This document shows positions 36,445 to 44,227 of a stretch of DNA of 64,000 nucleotides, piece after piece (within the stretch, counting starts at the first letter, position 1; each line of letters starts with the position of its first letter). Made by a program: the position numbers and the translations under genes. Below the pieces are notes generated by a model. That model was not told the DNA's origin and ran no database searches. It saw nothing but the letters and a program-made list of their open reading frames with translations. The stretch lies in contig NZ_JAUMKD010000010.1 in assembly GCF_030519475.1 (NCBI RefSeq), positions 1 to 64,000 of the forward strand. The letters run 5' to 3'. The stretch is from Micromonospora sp. C28SCA-DRY-2 (GTDB lineage Bacteria; Actinomycetota; Actinomycetes; Mycobacteriales; Micromonosporaceae).

Positions 36445-37257
36445 TCAGCGGCTCAGCCGCCGGTAGCGGCGCACCGACAGCGGCAGGAACACCGCGATCA
36501 GCAGCAACGGCCAGACCACGGCGAGGGCGACGGCGTGCTGCGCGGCGAACGACTCACCGCCCCAGCCGGGATTGCCGAACAGTTCCCGGCCGGCCGCCAC
36601 CGTCGCCGACAGCGGGTTCCACTCGGCCAGCGCGGCCAGCCAGCCCGGCATCGTCTCCGGCGGCACGTACGCGTTGGAGGTGAACCCGACCGGCCAGACC
36701 AGGATCTGCAACGCCACCACCGACTCGGGCCGGCGCAGCAGCAGCGCCAGGTAGATGCCGACCCAGATCAGCGCGACCCGCAGCAGCAGGAGCAGCCCGA
36801 CCGCGGCCAGCGCGGGGGCGAGGCCGTTGCGCCACTGCCAGCCGACCAGCCAGCCGCAGCCGAGCATCACCGCCAGGCCGGCGGCGGAGTGCAGCAGGTC
36901 GGCGGCGGCCCGGCCGGTCACCACCGCCGACGGGGCCATCGGCAGCGACCGAAACCGGTCGGTGACCCCGCGGGCGGTGTCGGTGGCCACCGCCGCGTAG
37001 GTGGCCTCGATGCCGAAGGCCATCGTCATGGCGAACAGGCCGGGCAGCAGGAACTCGCGGTAGTCGCCGCCGCCGGGCACCGACATCGCCCCGCCGAACA
37101 GGTAGCCGAACATCAGCACCAGCAGCACGGGGAAGAGCAGCCCGACGACCAGCTGCCCGGGTTGGCGGGCCCAGTGCCGCAGCGCCCGGCCGGTGAGCAC
37201 GGCGCTGTCGGTGACCGCCCAGCGCAGCCGGTGCGGGGCGAGGGTGAGGCTGCTCAT
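36445..37257 (-). CDS. ABC-2 type exporter permease (cassette 2)
   Basis: A 270-aa DrrB-like permease with about six helices and the motif GVTDRFRSLPMAPSAVVTGRA. SNAYVPPETMPGWLAALAEWNPLSA is the counterpart of the same region in the 24392 permease. ATG at 37257 overlaps the ATPase stop (ATGA). The substrate is unknown. Confidence 0.9.
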   Translation of the reverse strand: MSSLTLAPHRLRWAVTDSAVLTGRALRHWARQPGQLVVGLLFPVLLVLMFGYLFGGAMSVPGGGDYREFLLPGLFAMTMAFGIEATYAAVATDTARGVTDRFRSLPMAPSAVVTGRAAADLLHSAAGLAVMLGCGWLVGWQWRNGLAPALAAVGLLLLLRVALIWVGIYLALLLRRPESVVALQILVWPVGFTSNAYVPPETMPGWLAALAEWNPLSATVAAGRELFGNPGWGGESFAAQHAVALAVVWPLLLIAVFLPLSVRRYRRLSR

Positions 37258-38213
37258 ACGGTCACCTTCCGGGTGGTCGAGGTGTCGGTGAGGCGCAGGA
37301 ACACCTCGTCGAGGGTGGGGCGGCGCACGGCCACGTCGGCGACGCCGACGCCGTCCAGCGCGCGCAGCACGGCGGCCAGCGCGGCTACCCGGTCGCCGAC
37401 CGGGACGCTGATCCGCAGCGCGGCCGGGTCGACGCTCGGGGTGGCGCAGGTGGCGGCGGCGACCAGGGCGGCGGCCCGGTCGAGATCGGCGGCGCGGTCG
37501 CACACCACGTCGAGCCGGTCGCCGCCGAGGTCGTTCTTGAGCTGGTCGGGGGTGCCGGCGGCGACCACCCGGCCGCCGTCGATCACCCGGATGCTGTCGG
37601 CGAGCTGGTCGGCCTCCTCCAGGTACTGGGTGGTCAGCAGCACGGTGGTGCCCTCGGCGACGAGGTCGCGTACGGCGTCCCACACCTCGCTGCGCCCGCG
37701 CGGGTCGAGCCCGGTGGTGGGCTCGTCGAGGAAGAGCACGCCGGGGGCGAGGACCAGGCTGGCGGCCAGGTCGAGCCGGCGGCGCATGCCACCGGAGTAG
37801 CCGGAGACCGGCCGGGTGCCGGTGTCGGCCAGGCCGAAGCGGTCGAGCAGTTCGTCGGCGCGGGCCCGCGCGGCGCGCGCCGGCAGGTGGTGCAGCCGGC
37901 CGAAGAGGACGAGGTTCTGCCGGCCGCTAAGCACCTCGTCGACCGCGGCGTGCTGCCCGACCAGGCCGATCGCGGCGCGCACCCGGTCGGGGTGGCGCGC
38001 CACGTCGTGCCCGGCGACCCGGGCCCGGCCGGCGTCGGGTCGCAGCAGGGTGGTGAGGATCCGCACCGCGGTGGTCTTGCCCGCCCCGTTGGGGCCGAGC
38101 AGGGCGCAGACCTGCCCGGCCGGCACCGCCAGGTCCAGCCCGGCCAGGGCCTCGGTGTCGCCGTACCGCTTGCGCAGCCCGTCGGCCTCGATGGCCGGTG
38201 TGTCGATGTGCAT
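37254..38213 (-). CDS. Daunorubicin-type ABC exporter ATPase (cassette 2)
   Basis: A 319-aa DrrA-like ATPase. Walker A GPNGAGKTTAV, signature VSGYSGGMRRRLDLAASL and Walker B VLFLDEPTTGLDP are present, followed by the DrrA C-terminal tail ending RRPTLDEVFLRLTD. It is clearly paralogous to the 25210 ATPase in gene order, motifs and tail. ATG at 38213 has GGGAG five nt upstream. It is divergent from the TetR gene at 38294. Confidence 0.92.
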   Translation of the reverse strand: MHIDTPAIEADGLRKRYGDTEALAGLDLAVPAGQVCALLGPNGAGKTTAVRILTTLLRPDAGRARVAGHDVARHPDRVRAAIGLVGQHAAVDEVLSGRQNLVLFGRLHHLPARAARARADELLDRFGLADTGTRPVSGYSGGMRRRLDLAASLVLAPGVLFLDEPTTGLDPRGRSEVWDAVRDLVAEGTTVLLTTQYLEEADQLADSIRVIDGGRVVAAGTPDQLKNDLGGDRLDVVCDRAADLDRAAALVAAATCATPSVDPAALRISVPVGDRVAALAAVLRALDGVGVADVAVRRPTLDEVFLRLTDTSTTRKVTV

Positions 38214-38250
38214 CAGCGCTCCCGTCTCCCGAATCGGCGCGCCGTACAGC

Positions 38251-38271
38251 GTACCGTACGACGTACGGTAC
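38251..38271. promoter_or_regulatory. 21-bp GTAC-rich operator (cassette 2)
   Basis: GTACCGTACG-A-CGTACGGTAC is a perfect palindrome with a single central base. It lies between the divergent ATPase and TetR genes and shares the GTAC repeat theme with the operators of cassette 1. Binding by TetR is inferred. Confidence 0.7.
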
Positions 38272-38280
38272 AGGCGACGG

Positions 38281-38286
38281 TAAAGT
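38281..38286 (+). promoter_or_regulatory. -10 of a leaderless promoter (tetR 2)
   Basis: TAAAGT ends 7 nt before GTG 38294; there is no Shine-Dalgarno sequence. The 38251-38271 palindrome covers the spacer/-35 position, the expected place for an autorepressor. Confidence 0.55.
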
Positions 38287-38293
38287 GCCGGGG

Positions 38294-39082
38294 GTGACGA
38301 CGGAGTACAGCGGCACCGGCGACCCGGCCCGCAGCCTCGCCCTGCTGTGGCGCACCCGGGAACGGGTCAGCCGCAAGGGGCGGCCCGACCTGAGCGTCGA
38401 CCGGATCGTCCGGGCCGCGATCGAGGTCGCCGACACCGAGGGGCTCGCCGCGCTGTCCATGCGCCGGGTCGCCGAGCGCCTCGGGGTGGGCACCATGAGC
38501 CTCTACACGTACGTGCCGGGCAAGGGCGAACTGCTCGACGTCATGCTCGACACCGTCTACGGCGAGACCGCCCGCCCCGAGGACGTGCCCGGCGGGTGGC
38601 GGGGCCGGCTCGAACAGATCGCCCGGGAGACCCGGGCGCTGTACCTGCGCCACCCCTGGCTGCTGCAGGTCGCCACCACCCGCCCACCGCTGGGCCCCAA
38701 CGTGATCGCCCGCTACGAGTACGAGCTGCGCGCCGTCGACGGCATCGGCCTGACCGACCTGGAGATGGACGCCGTGGTCACGCTGATCTCCGGGTTCGTG
38801 CACGGCGCGGTACGCGGCGCGGTGGAGGCCGCCCAGGCCGCCGAGCGCACCGGGATGACCGAGGACCAGTGGTGGCAGGCGCACGCCCCGTACCTGGAGA
38901 AGGCGATGGACCCGCGCCGCTTCCCGGTCGCCGCGCGGGTCGGCGCCGCCGCCGGCGAGGAGTACCAGGCCGCCGGCGACCCGGCGCGCGCCTTCGAGTT
39001 CGGGCTGCACCGCATCCTCGACGGCATCGAGGTGCTGATCCGCGACCGCCCGGGCGGTGGCGCCCCGCCGGCCGCCGGATAA
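38294..39082 (+). CDS. TetR family regulator (cassette 2)
   Basis: A 262-aa repressor. The HTH is VRAAIEVADTEGLAALSMRRVAERLGVGTMSLYTYV at about residues 41-76. The C-terminal domain begins GWRGRLEQIARETRALYLRHPW, matching the same region of the 26240 product. The GTG start is leaderless-type. The divergent ABC cassette and 21-bp palindrome make a self-contained ligand-responsive efflux module. Confidence 0.88.
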   Translation: MTTEYSGTGDPARSLALLWRTRERVSRKGRPDLSVDRIVRAAIEVADTEGLAALSMRRVAERLGVGTMSLYTYVPGKGELLDVMLDTVYGETARPEDVPGGWRGRLEQIARETRALYLRHPWLLQVATTRPPLGPNVIARYEYELRAVDGIGLTDLEMDAVVTLISGFVHGAVRGAVEAAQAAERTGMTEDQWWQAHAPYLEKAMDPRRFPVAARVGAAAGEEYQAAGDPARAFEFGLHRILDGIEVLIRDRPGGGAPPAAG

Positions 39083-39085
39083 TCT
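39080..39085 (+). promoter_or_regulatory. -10 of a leaderless promoter (def)
   Basis: TAATCT is followed by seven bases and then ATG 39093, with no ribosome-binding site. Confidence 0.55.
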
Positions 39086-39092
39086 TGCCGGC

Positions 39093-39602
39093 ATGACGAT
39101 GCGGCCCATCCGGATCATCGGCGACCCGGTGCTGCGCACCCCGTGCGAGCCGGTGACCAGCTTCGACGCCGAACTGCGCGCCCTGGTCAGCGACCTGATG
39201 GACACCCTGCTCGGCGCGCCCGGACGCGCCGGCGTGGCGGCCAACCAGATCGGGGTCAGCGCCCAGGTGTTCGTCTACGACGCCGACGGCCACCGCGGCC
39301 ACCTGGTCAACCCGACCCTGGAGCTGTCCGAGGAAACCCAGGACGACGACGAGGGCTGCCTGTCCATCCCCGGGCTCTACTTCCCGACCCGGCGGGCGCT
39401 GCACGCCACCGCGCACGGTTTCGACCAGCACGGCGAGCCGCTGACCATCTCCGGGAGCGGGTTCCTGGCCCGCGCCCTGCAACACGAGACCGACCACCTG
39501 ACCGGCCGGCTCTACGTCGACACCCTGCGCGGTGACGTCCGCCGCCGGGCGCTGCGGGAGATCCGCGCTGGCCAGTTCGACTCGCCCACCCGGCGCGGCT
39601 GA
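39093..39602 (+). CDS. def: Peptide deformylase
   Basis: A 169-aa metalloenzyme that removes the N-formyl group from nascent proteins. The three motifs are seen: GVAANQIG (motif I), DEGCLSIPG (motif II, metal Cys) and QHETDHLTG (motif III, two metal His and the catalytic Glu). ATG at 39093 is set by the leaderless -10. No fmt gene is adjacent, so this may be an additional deformylase copy; the count in the genome is unknown. Confidence 0.95.
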   Translation: MTMRPIRIIGDPVLRTPCEPVTSFDAELRALVSDLMDTLLGAPGRAGVAANQIGVSAQVFVYDADGHRGHLVNPTLELSEETQDDDEGCLSIPGLYFPTRRALHATAHGFDQHGEPLTISGSGFLARALQHETDHLTGRLYVDTLRGDVRRRALREIRAGQFDSPTRRG

Positions 39603-39621
39603 CCCGCGTCCGGTGACGGGT

Positions 39622-39649
39622 GCGGGGGCGGCCAGCCGACCGCCCCCGC
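39622..39649. terminator. Bidirectional terminator hairpin
   Basis: GCGGGGGCGG (39622-39631) and CCGCCCCCGC (39640-39649) form a perfect 10-bp stem between convergent def and the VWA gene. Confidence 0.6.
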
Positions 39650-39655
39650 GGCCGG

Positions 39656-41233
39656 TCACTTCGGCGGGGGCGCCACCAGGCACACCGCTGTCGAGGTGTT
39701 GCCGGCGTCGTCGACACCGGTGATGACCGCGTCACCGCGCAACGTCACCTTGTAGTCGATGTCGCCGGTGCCGTCCTTGACCCGCGACTGCGCGCCCGGC
39801 GCCTGCACCAGCTTGATCTTCGTGCCGGCCGGGAACGGGCCGAACCGCACCGTCGGGTCCGCGGCGTCGCCGATGAACACCTCCACCGCGGTGTCCACGA
39901 TGTCGGTGGAGGTCAGCTGGTAGAAGCCGTCCGGGTTGTCCGAGCCGGGGGTGTTGTCGCCGCCGGGGTTGTTGGTCGGCACGCACCCCGTCGCCGGCGC
40001 GGTGGTGTCGACCACCCGCATCACCGCGGTGTCGCTGCCGGTGTTGCCGGCCGCGTCGGTGGCGGTGCAGGTGACAGTGGTGGCGCCGAGCGGGAACGTG
40101 GCCCCCGGCGGCGGCGCGCAGGTCGGGGTCAGCGGCCCGTCGACGTTGTCGGTGGCCGAGGCCGGGTAGTCGATCACCGCGGCGGCCGGGCTGGTCGCCT
40201 CCACCGTACGGTCGTCGACGACCACCACCGGCGGGGTGACGTCGTTGATCCGCACGGCGATCCGCTGGGTGAACGCCGGCCCGCCGGAGAGGCCGTTGAG
40301 CAGGAACTGCACCGTGCAGTGCAGCACCGCGCCCTGGGCGGCGTCGGCCGCCACCGTGACGGTCTCCGCGAACGGCACGTCGGTGCCGGACTGCTGGGTC
40401 CGCGACGGCGCGTCGAAGCCCACCGACAGCCCCGGGTCGCAGCCGGTCACCGTCGGGGTGACCGTGACGTCGAGGTCGCGCAGGCCGGCGAGGATCGCCG
40501 CGGTCACCGTGTCGGGGGAGCTGCCCACCAGCTGGCCGCCGGTGGCCGCGACCAGCGCGCTGGCCTGCCCGGTGGCGTCCAGGCCGCCACCGCCGCCGGA
40601 GACGTTCACCGCCAGCAGCCGGGCCTCGTCGGCCTGCAACGCCGCGGCCGCCTGCGCGGCGGTGCGCCCGTTGCTCGGGTCGTGGCTGGGCGCGTCTCCG
40701 ACCAGCACCACGATCCGGCTGCTGCCCGTCCGGTAGCCGATCGCCCCTTCGGAGACCTCTACCAGGGCGTTCACCCACGCCTCCGGGGTGTCCCCGCCGC
40801 CGCCGGCGGCGAGCCCGTCCACCGCGTCCTGCAGCGCGGTGGCGTCGTCGGTGAGGTCCTGCCGGACCCGGAACAGTTCGGCGCCGTCGCCGGTGTCGCG
40901 GTAGGAGGCCACCGCGAAGTGCGCGCCGGGCTGCGCCGTGCGCACGTCGGTGATGACCTGTTGCAGGTTGGTGCGGACGTTGGCGATCGCCCCGCCCATG
41001 CTGCCGGTCGTGTCGACCAGCAGCACCACGTCGGGCTTCGGCGGGATCGGCGGGGTGGAGACCACCTTCGCCACCGGGATCGACGTGCCCGGGTCGGCGT
41101 CGCGGTCGACGGTTGCCGGGCTCACCCCGGGCGCGGCCAGCGCGGGGGTCGCCAACCCGGTCACCGCGGCCGTCACACCGGCCGCCACGATCACCCAGCG
41201 TGATCGTCGCCGCGGTCCTGCTGCTGTTGCCAT
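39656..41233 (-). CDS. Secreted VWA-domain protein with HYR-like module
   Basis: A 525-aa exported protein. The N-terminus (RRRSRWVIVAAGVTAAV...ALAAP) is a signal peptide. A von Willebrand A domain follows (residues ~65-235) with a MIDAS-like DTTGSMGG and VVLVGDAPSHDPSN. The region ~330-410 (DVTPPVVVVDDRTVEATSP, FPLGATTVTCTATDAAGN) is a HYR adhesion-type repeat. It probably acts on the cell surface or in the medium as an adhesin-like protein. ATG at 41233 has GAGGGAG upstream. Confidence 0.85.
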   Translation of the reverse strand: MATAAGPRRRSRWVIVAAGVTAAVTGLATPALAAPGVSPATVDRDADPGTSIPVAKVVSTPPIPPKPDVVLLVDTTGSMGGAIANVRTNLQQVITDVRTAQPGAHFAVASYRDTGDGAELFRVRQDLTDDATALQDAVDGLAAGGGGDTPEAWVNALVEVSEGAIGYRTGSSRIVVLVGDAPSHDPSNGRTAAQAAAALQADEARLLAVNVSGGGGGLDATGQASALVAATGGQLVGSSPDTVTAAILAGLRDLDVTVTPTVTGCDPGLSVGFDAPSRTQQSGTDVPFAETVTVAADAAQGAVLHCTVQFLLNGLSGGPAFTQRIAVRINDVTPPVVVVDDRTVEATSPAAAVIDYPASATDNVDGPLTPTCAPPPGATFPLGATTVTCTATDAAGNTGSDTAVMRVVDTTAPATGCVPTNNPGGDNTPGSDNPDGFYQLTSTDIVDTAVEVFIGDAADPTVRFGPFPAGTKIKLVQAPGAQSRVKDGTGDIDYKVTLRGDAVITGVDDAGNTSTAVCLVAPPPK

Positions 41234-41461
41234 GCGTTGCTCCCTCAGCTCCGCCGCGCCCGGATCGCGCGGCCTCTGCCGCCCGACGCTAGGGCTGCCG
41301 CCGGCTTCCGCCGGTCCGACACAAGCCCAGGTCAGCGTCGGGTTTCCGACCTCGCATCAGCGCCGGACGTGCCGCCGGAGAGGGTTTCGCGTCACGGTTG
41401 GGCCGGTCGTCCGGTCCGCACCGCCGGCCGGCCCGCCCGCCCCGACGGACGGTCCGTCATC

Positions 41462-41479
41462 GACCGACAACGGTCGGTC
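41462..41479 (-). terminator. Hairpin at the end of the GNAT gene
   Basis: GACCGAC (41462-41468) and GTCGGTC (41473-41479) form a 7-bp stem at the stop codon of the minus-strand gene. The remaining ~230 bp up to the VWA start shows no gene. Confidence 0.4.
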
Positions 41480-42272
41480 AGGACAGCCGGGCGGTCAGCG
41501 TGTACTCGCCGTAGTCGGCGACGCGGGTGAAGCCGAGCCGGTCGTAGAGCCGCAGCGCGGCCGTGTTGTCGGCCTTGACGTTCAACGTGACGTGATCGAC
41601 CTGGCCGCGCAGCCGCCCGCACAGGGCGGCCACCGCCGCCCCGGCCAGGCCCCGGCCGCGGACCAGCGGATGGGTGGTGACGTTGCCCAGCGCCGCGACC
41701 CGGTAGGCGGGGGAGTACACGTGCACCCCGGCCACCGCCACCAGCTCGTCGCCGTCGCGCACCCCCACATACTGGCCGGTGTCCAGCATCCGCGGGTCGA
41801 ACCAGTTGCCCGGGTAGGCGGCCGCGTAGAGCCGGCGCAGCGCCGGCAGGTCACCGGCGTGCAGCACCACCCCGGCCGGGGTCACCGTGGTCAGCCGGGC
41901 CGGGTCGGTCAGCGCCATCTTGTGGTGCCCGCCGGCCGCGCCGAGGGTGAACCCGCCGGCCAGCGCCGGCTCCAGACCGGGGGACAGGTGCGCGTACAGC
42001 CGGGCCGGCAGCACCGGCGCCAGCTCGCGCAGCAGCGCCGCCAGCGCCGGCACCCGGGCCGGCGCGGCGAACGCCAGCAGGGTGGGCGGGTCGGCGCCGT
42101 GGTACAGCAACGCCACCTCGTCGCCGCGGCGGAACCACGAGGTGTACGGCCAGAAGAAGTCGTCCAGGTCGCCCAACTGGTAGGCGTGCAGCACCGGATC
42201 CCGGCCCAGCAGTCGCGCCAGGACGGCCCGGTCGTGTTCCGCGCGCACCGGCACCCGCCGATGATCACACAC
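41478..42272 (-). CDS. GNAT acetyltransferase with DUF4081-like N-terminus
   Basis: A 264-aa protein. The C-terminal GNAT domain has VAALGNVTTHPLVRGRGLAGAAVAAL (acetyl-CoA loop) and LNVKADNTAALRLYDRLGF. The N-terminal ~120 residues (AVLARLLGRDPVLHAYQLGDLDDFF) match the DUF4081 extension seen in some actinobacterial GNAT proteins. Substrate unknown. The GTG start at 42272 is uncertain; GTG six codons later is possible. Confidence 0.82.
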   Translation of the reverse strand: MCDHRRVPVRAEHDRAVLARLLGRDPVLHAYQLGDLDDFFWPYTSWFRRGDEVALLYHGADPPTLLAFAAPARVPALAALLRELAPVLPARLYAHLSPGLEPALAGGFTLGAAGGHHKMALTDPARLTTVTPAGVVLHAGDLPALRRLYAAAYPGNWFDPRMLDTGQYVGVRDGDELVAVAGVHVYSPAYRVAALGNVTTHPLVRGRGLAGAAVAALCGRLRGQVDHVTLNVKADNTAALRLYDRLGFTRVADYGEYTLTARLS

Positions 42273-42296
42273 CGGGTGCCGGGGCCCGCCGGCCGG

Positions 42297-43070
42297 TCAG
42301 CCGGCCAGCCACTGGTCGTAGCCGAGCTTGCCGACCAGCGCCAGCACCACCACCAGCAGCACCAGCCGCACGAACCCGGCGCCGCGGCGCAACGCCATCC
42401 GCGCCCCCAGCACCGCCCCGGCGATGTTGCACACCGCCATGCCCGCGCCCAACAGCCACCACACGTGCCCGGTCGCCGCGAACACCACCAGCGCGCCCAG
42501 GTTCGTGCCGGCGTTGACCACCTTCGCCATCGCCGAGCCGTGCACGAAGTCCGCGCCGATCAGCGCGGTGAACGCCAGCACCAGGAACGTGCCGGTGCCC
42601 GGGCCGATCAGCCCGTCGTACAGGGCGATGCCCACGCCGGCCACCGCCACCGCCGCCACCACCCGCTTCGGGGTGCGCCGCTGCGGTGCCGCCACCACCC
42701 CGAGCCGGGGCCGCAGCAACACGAACACCGCCACCGACACCAGCACCACCAGCACCACCGGCCGGTACGCCGACCCCGGCACGCTGCCGGCCAGCGCCGC
42801 GCCCAGCCCGGCGCAGAGCACCGCCAACCCGGCCGCCGGCCCGGCCACCGCCCAGTCGAGCTTGGTACGCCGCGCGTACGTCACCGCCGCGGTCGTGGTC
42901 CCCGCGATCGCCGCCAGCTTGTTCGTGCCCAGCGCGGTGGCCACCGGCACCCCCGGCGCCCCCACCAGCAGCGCCGGCAACAGCAGCAGACCGCCGCCGC
43001 CCACCACCGCGTCGACCCAGCCGGCCATGGCGGCCGCGGCGAGCAGGGTGGTCAGCGATACGGGGTCCAC
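42297..43070 (-). CDS. TSUP (TauE/SafE) family permease
   Basis: A 257-aa membrane protein with seven to eight helices. GWVDAVVGGGGLLLLPALL at the N-terminus and GIALYDGLIGPGTGTFLVLAF in the middle are the duplicated TSUP motifs. The family exports sulfite or organosulfonates. It precedes the DUF4081-GNAT gene on the same strand by 24 nt, so they may be co-transcribed. Confidence 0.9.
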   Translation of the reverse strand: MDPVSLTTLLAAAAMAGWVDAVVGGGGLLLLPALLVGAPGVPVATALGTNKLAAIAGTTTAAVTYARRTKLDWAVAGPAAGLAVLCAGLGAALAGSVPGSAYRPVVLVVLVSVAVFVLLRPRLGVVAAPQRRTPKRVVAAVAVAGVGIALYDGLIGPGTGTFLVLAFTALIGADFVHGSAMAKVVNAGTNLGALVVFAATGHVWWLLGAGMAVCNIAGAVLGARMALRRGAGFVRLVLLVVVLALVGKLGYDQWLAG

Positions 43071-43194
43071 GGGCCGCCATTCTTCCCACCGGCACCCCGG
43101 CGACGAGACCGTCTGTGGCCAGCCTCACCAGCACCGACACCCCGCCCGACGCGGCGCGAACCGGCCGGCTGACATCGGGGCGGGAGAGAGCACC

Positions 43195-43302
43195 TCAGCG
43201 GCCGCGCCGGCGGCGCAGCCAGACACCCACCGCGCCGACCGCCACGAACAGCAGCGCCGAACACAGCAACACCCTGAGCACCGGGCAACTGTGCCACGGC
43301 AT
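43195..43302 (-). CDS. Single-helix small membrane protein
   Basis: A 35-residue frame MPWHSCPVLRVLLCSALLFV..., with one hydrophobic helix (residues ~9-28, LLCSALLFVAVGAVGVWL) and a stop-transfer-like basic tail RRRRGR. It is divergent from the gene at 43317. It is too short for routine gene calling. The shape is that of a real small membrane protein, but there is no homology evidence. Confidence 0.4.
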   Translation of the reverse strand: MPWHSCPVLRVLLCSALLFVAVGAVGVWLRRRRGR

Positions 43303-43304
43303 CG

Positions 43305-43310
43305 TAGGGT
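43305..43310 (+). promoter_or_regulatory. -10 of a leaderless promoter
   Basis: TAGGGT is followed by GCAAAC and the GTG at 43317. Confidence 0.5.
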
Positions 43311-43316
43311 GCAAAC

Positions 43317-44096
43317 GTGCGCCTGGCCACGTTCAACCTGCTGCACGGCCGTTCCCTCACCGACGGCCTGGTCGACCCCGACCGCCTCACCGCCGCCGTC
43401 ACCGCCCTGGACGCCGACATCCTCGCCCTGCAGGAGGTCGACCGCGACCAGAGCCGCAGCGGCAAACTCGACCTCACCGCCATCGCCGCCCGCGCCCTCG
43501 ACGCCCCCGAACACCGCTTCGCCGCTGCCGTCGTCGGCACCCCCGGCGAGACGTTCCGCCCCCTCACCCACGACGACGACGGGCACGGCGAACCCTGCTA
43601 CGGCATCGGACTGGTCAGCCGCCACCCGGTACGCGGCTGGCGGGTCACCCGGCTGCGCCCCGCGCCGGTCCGCTCACCGGTCTACGTCCCCGGCCCCGGC
43701 GGTGGGCTCGTCCTGCTCCACGACGAACCCCGCGTGCTGCTCGCCGCGATCCTCGACACCCCCCACGGCCCGCTCACCGTCGCCGCCACCCACCTGTCCT
43801 TCGTCCCCGGCTGGAACGCCCACCAGCTGCGCCAGGTCGTCCGCGCCCTGCGCACCCTGCCCGCCCCCCGCATCCTGCTCGGCGACCTGAACCTGCCCGC
43901 CTGGGCCGCCCGCCTCGTCTCCGGCTGGCGACCCCTGGGCCGCCGCCCCACCTACCCCGCCGGGCAACCCCGGGTGCAACTCGACCACGTCCTCGCCGAC
44001 CGGCAGGGCATCGACCAGCTACCACCGGTCACCGGCGTGCACACCCCACTGTCCACCATCTCCGACCACCGCCCCCTGCTGGTCGACCTCGGCTGA
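43317..44096 (+). CDS. Endonuclease/exonuclease/phosphatase (EEP) family hydrolase
   Basis: A 259-aa cytosolic EEP-fold enzyme. The metal-binding and catalytic motifs are RLATFNLLHGR, DADILALQEVDRD, VAATHLSF, LLGDLNLPAW and ISDHRPLLVDL. Substrate may be a nucleic acid, phosphoinositide or sphingolipid-like phosphodiester; this cannot be decided. There is no signal peptide. The GTG start is set by the leaderless -10. Confidence 0.88.
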   Translation: MRLATFNLLHGRSLTDGLVDPDRLTAAVTALDADILALQEVDRDQSRSGKLDLTAIAARALDAPEHRFAAAVVGTPGETFRPLTHDDDGHGEPCYGIGLVSRHPVRGWRVTRLRPAPVRSPVYVPGPGGGLVLLHDEPRVLLAAILDTPHGPLTVAATHLSFVPGWNAHQLRQVVRALRTLPAPRILLGDLNLPAWAARLVSGWRPLGRRPTYPAGQPRVQLDHVLADRQGIDQLPPVTGVHTPLSTISDHRPLLVDLG

Positions 44097-44227
44097 ACCG
44101 GTCAGCGGCAACTCGGGCCACGACCCCTTACCACAAGAATTCCTCAAGCTCATTGCGTCAGTGATCCATGCCGATCATGCTGGTCCAAACCGCGTCACGG
44201 TCAACCAGTCCTCGCCATGGAGGCCAC

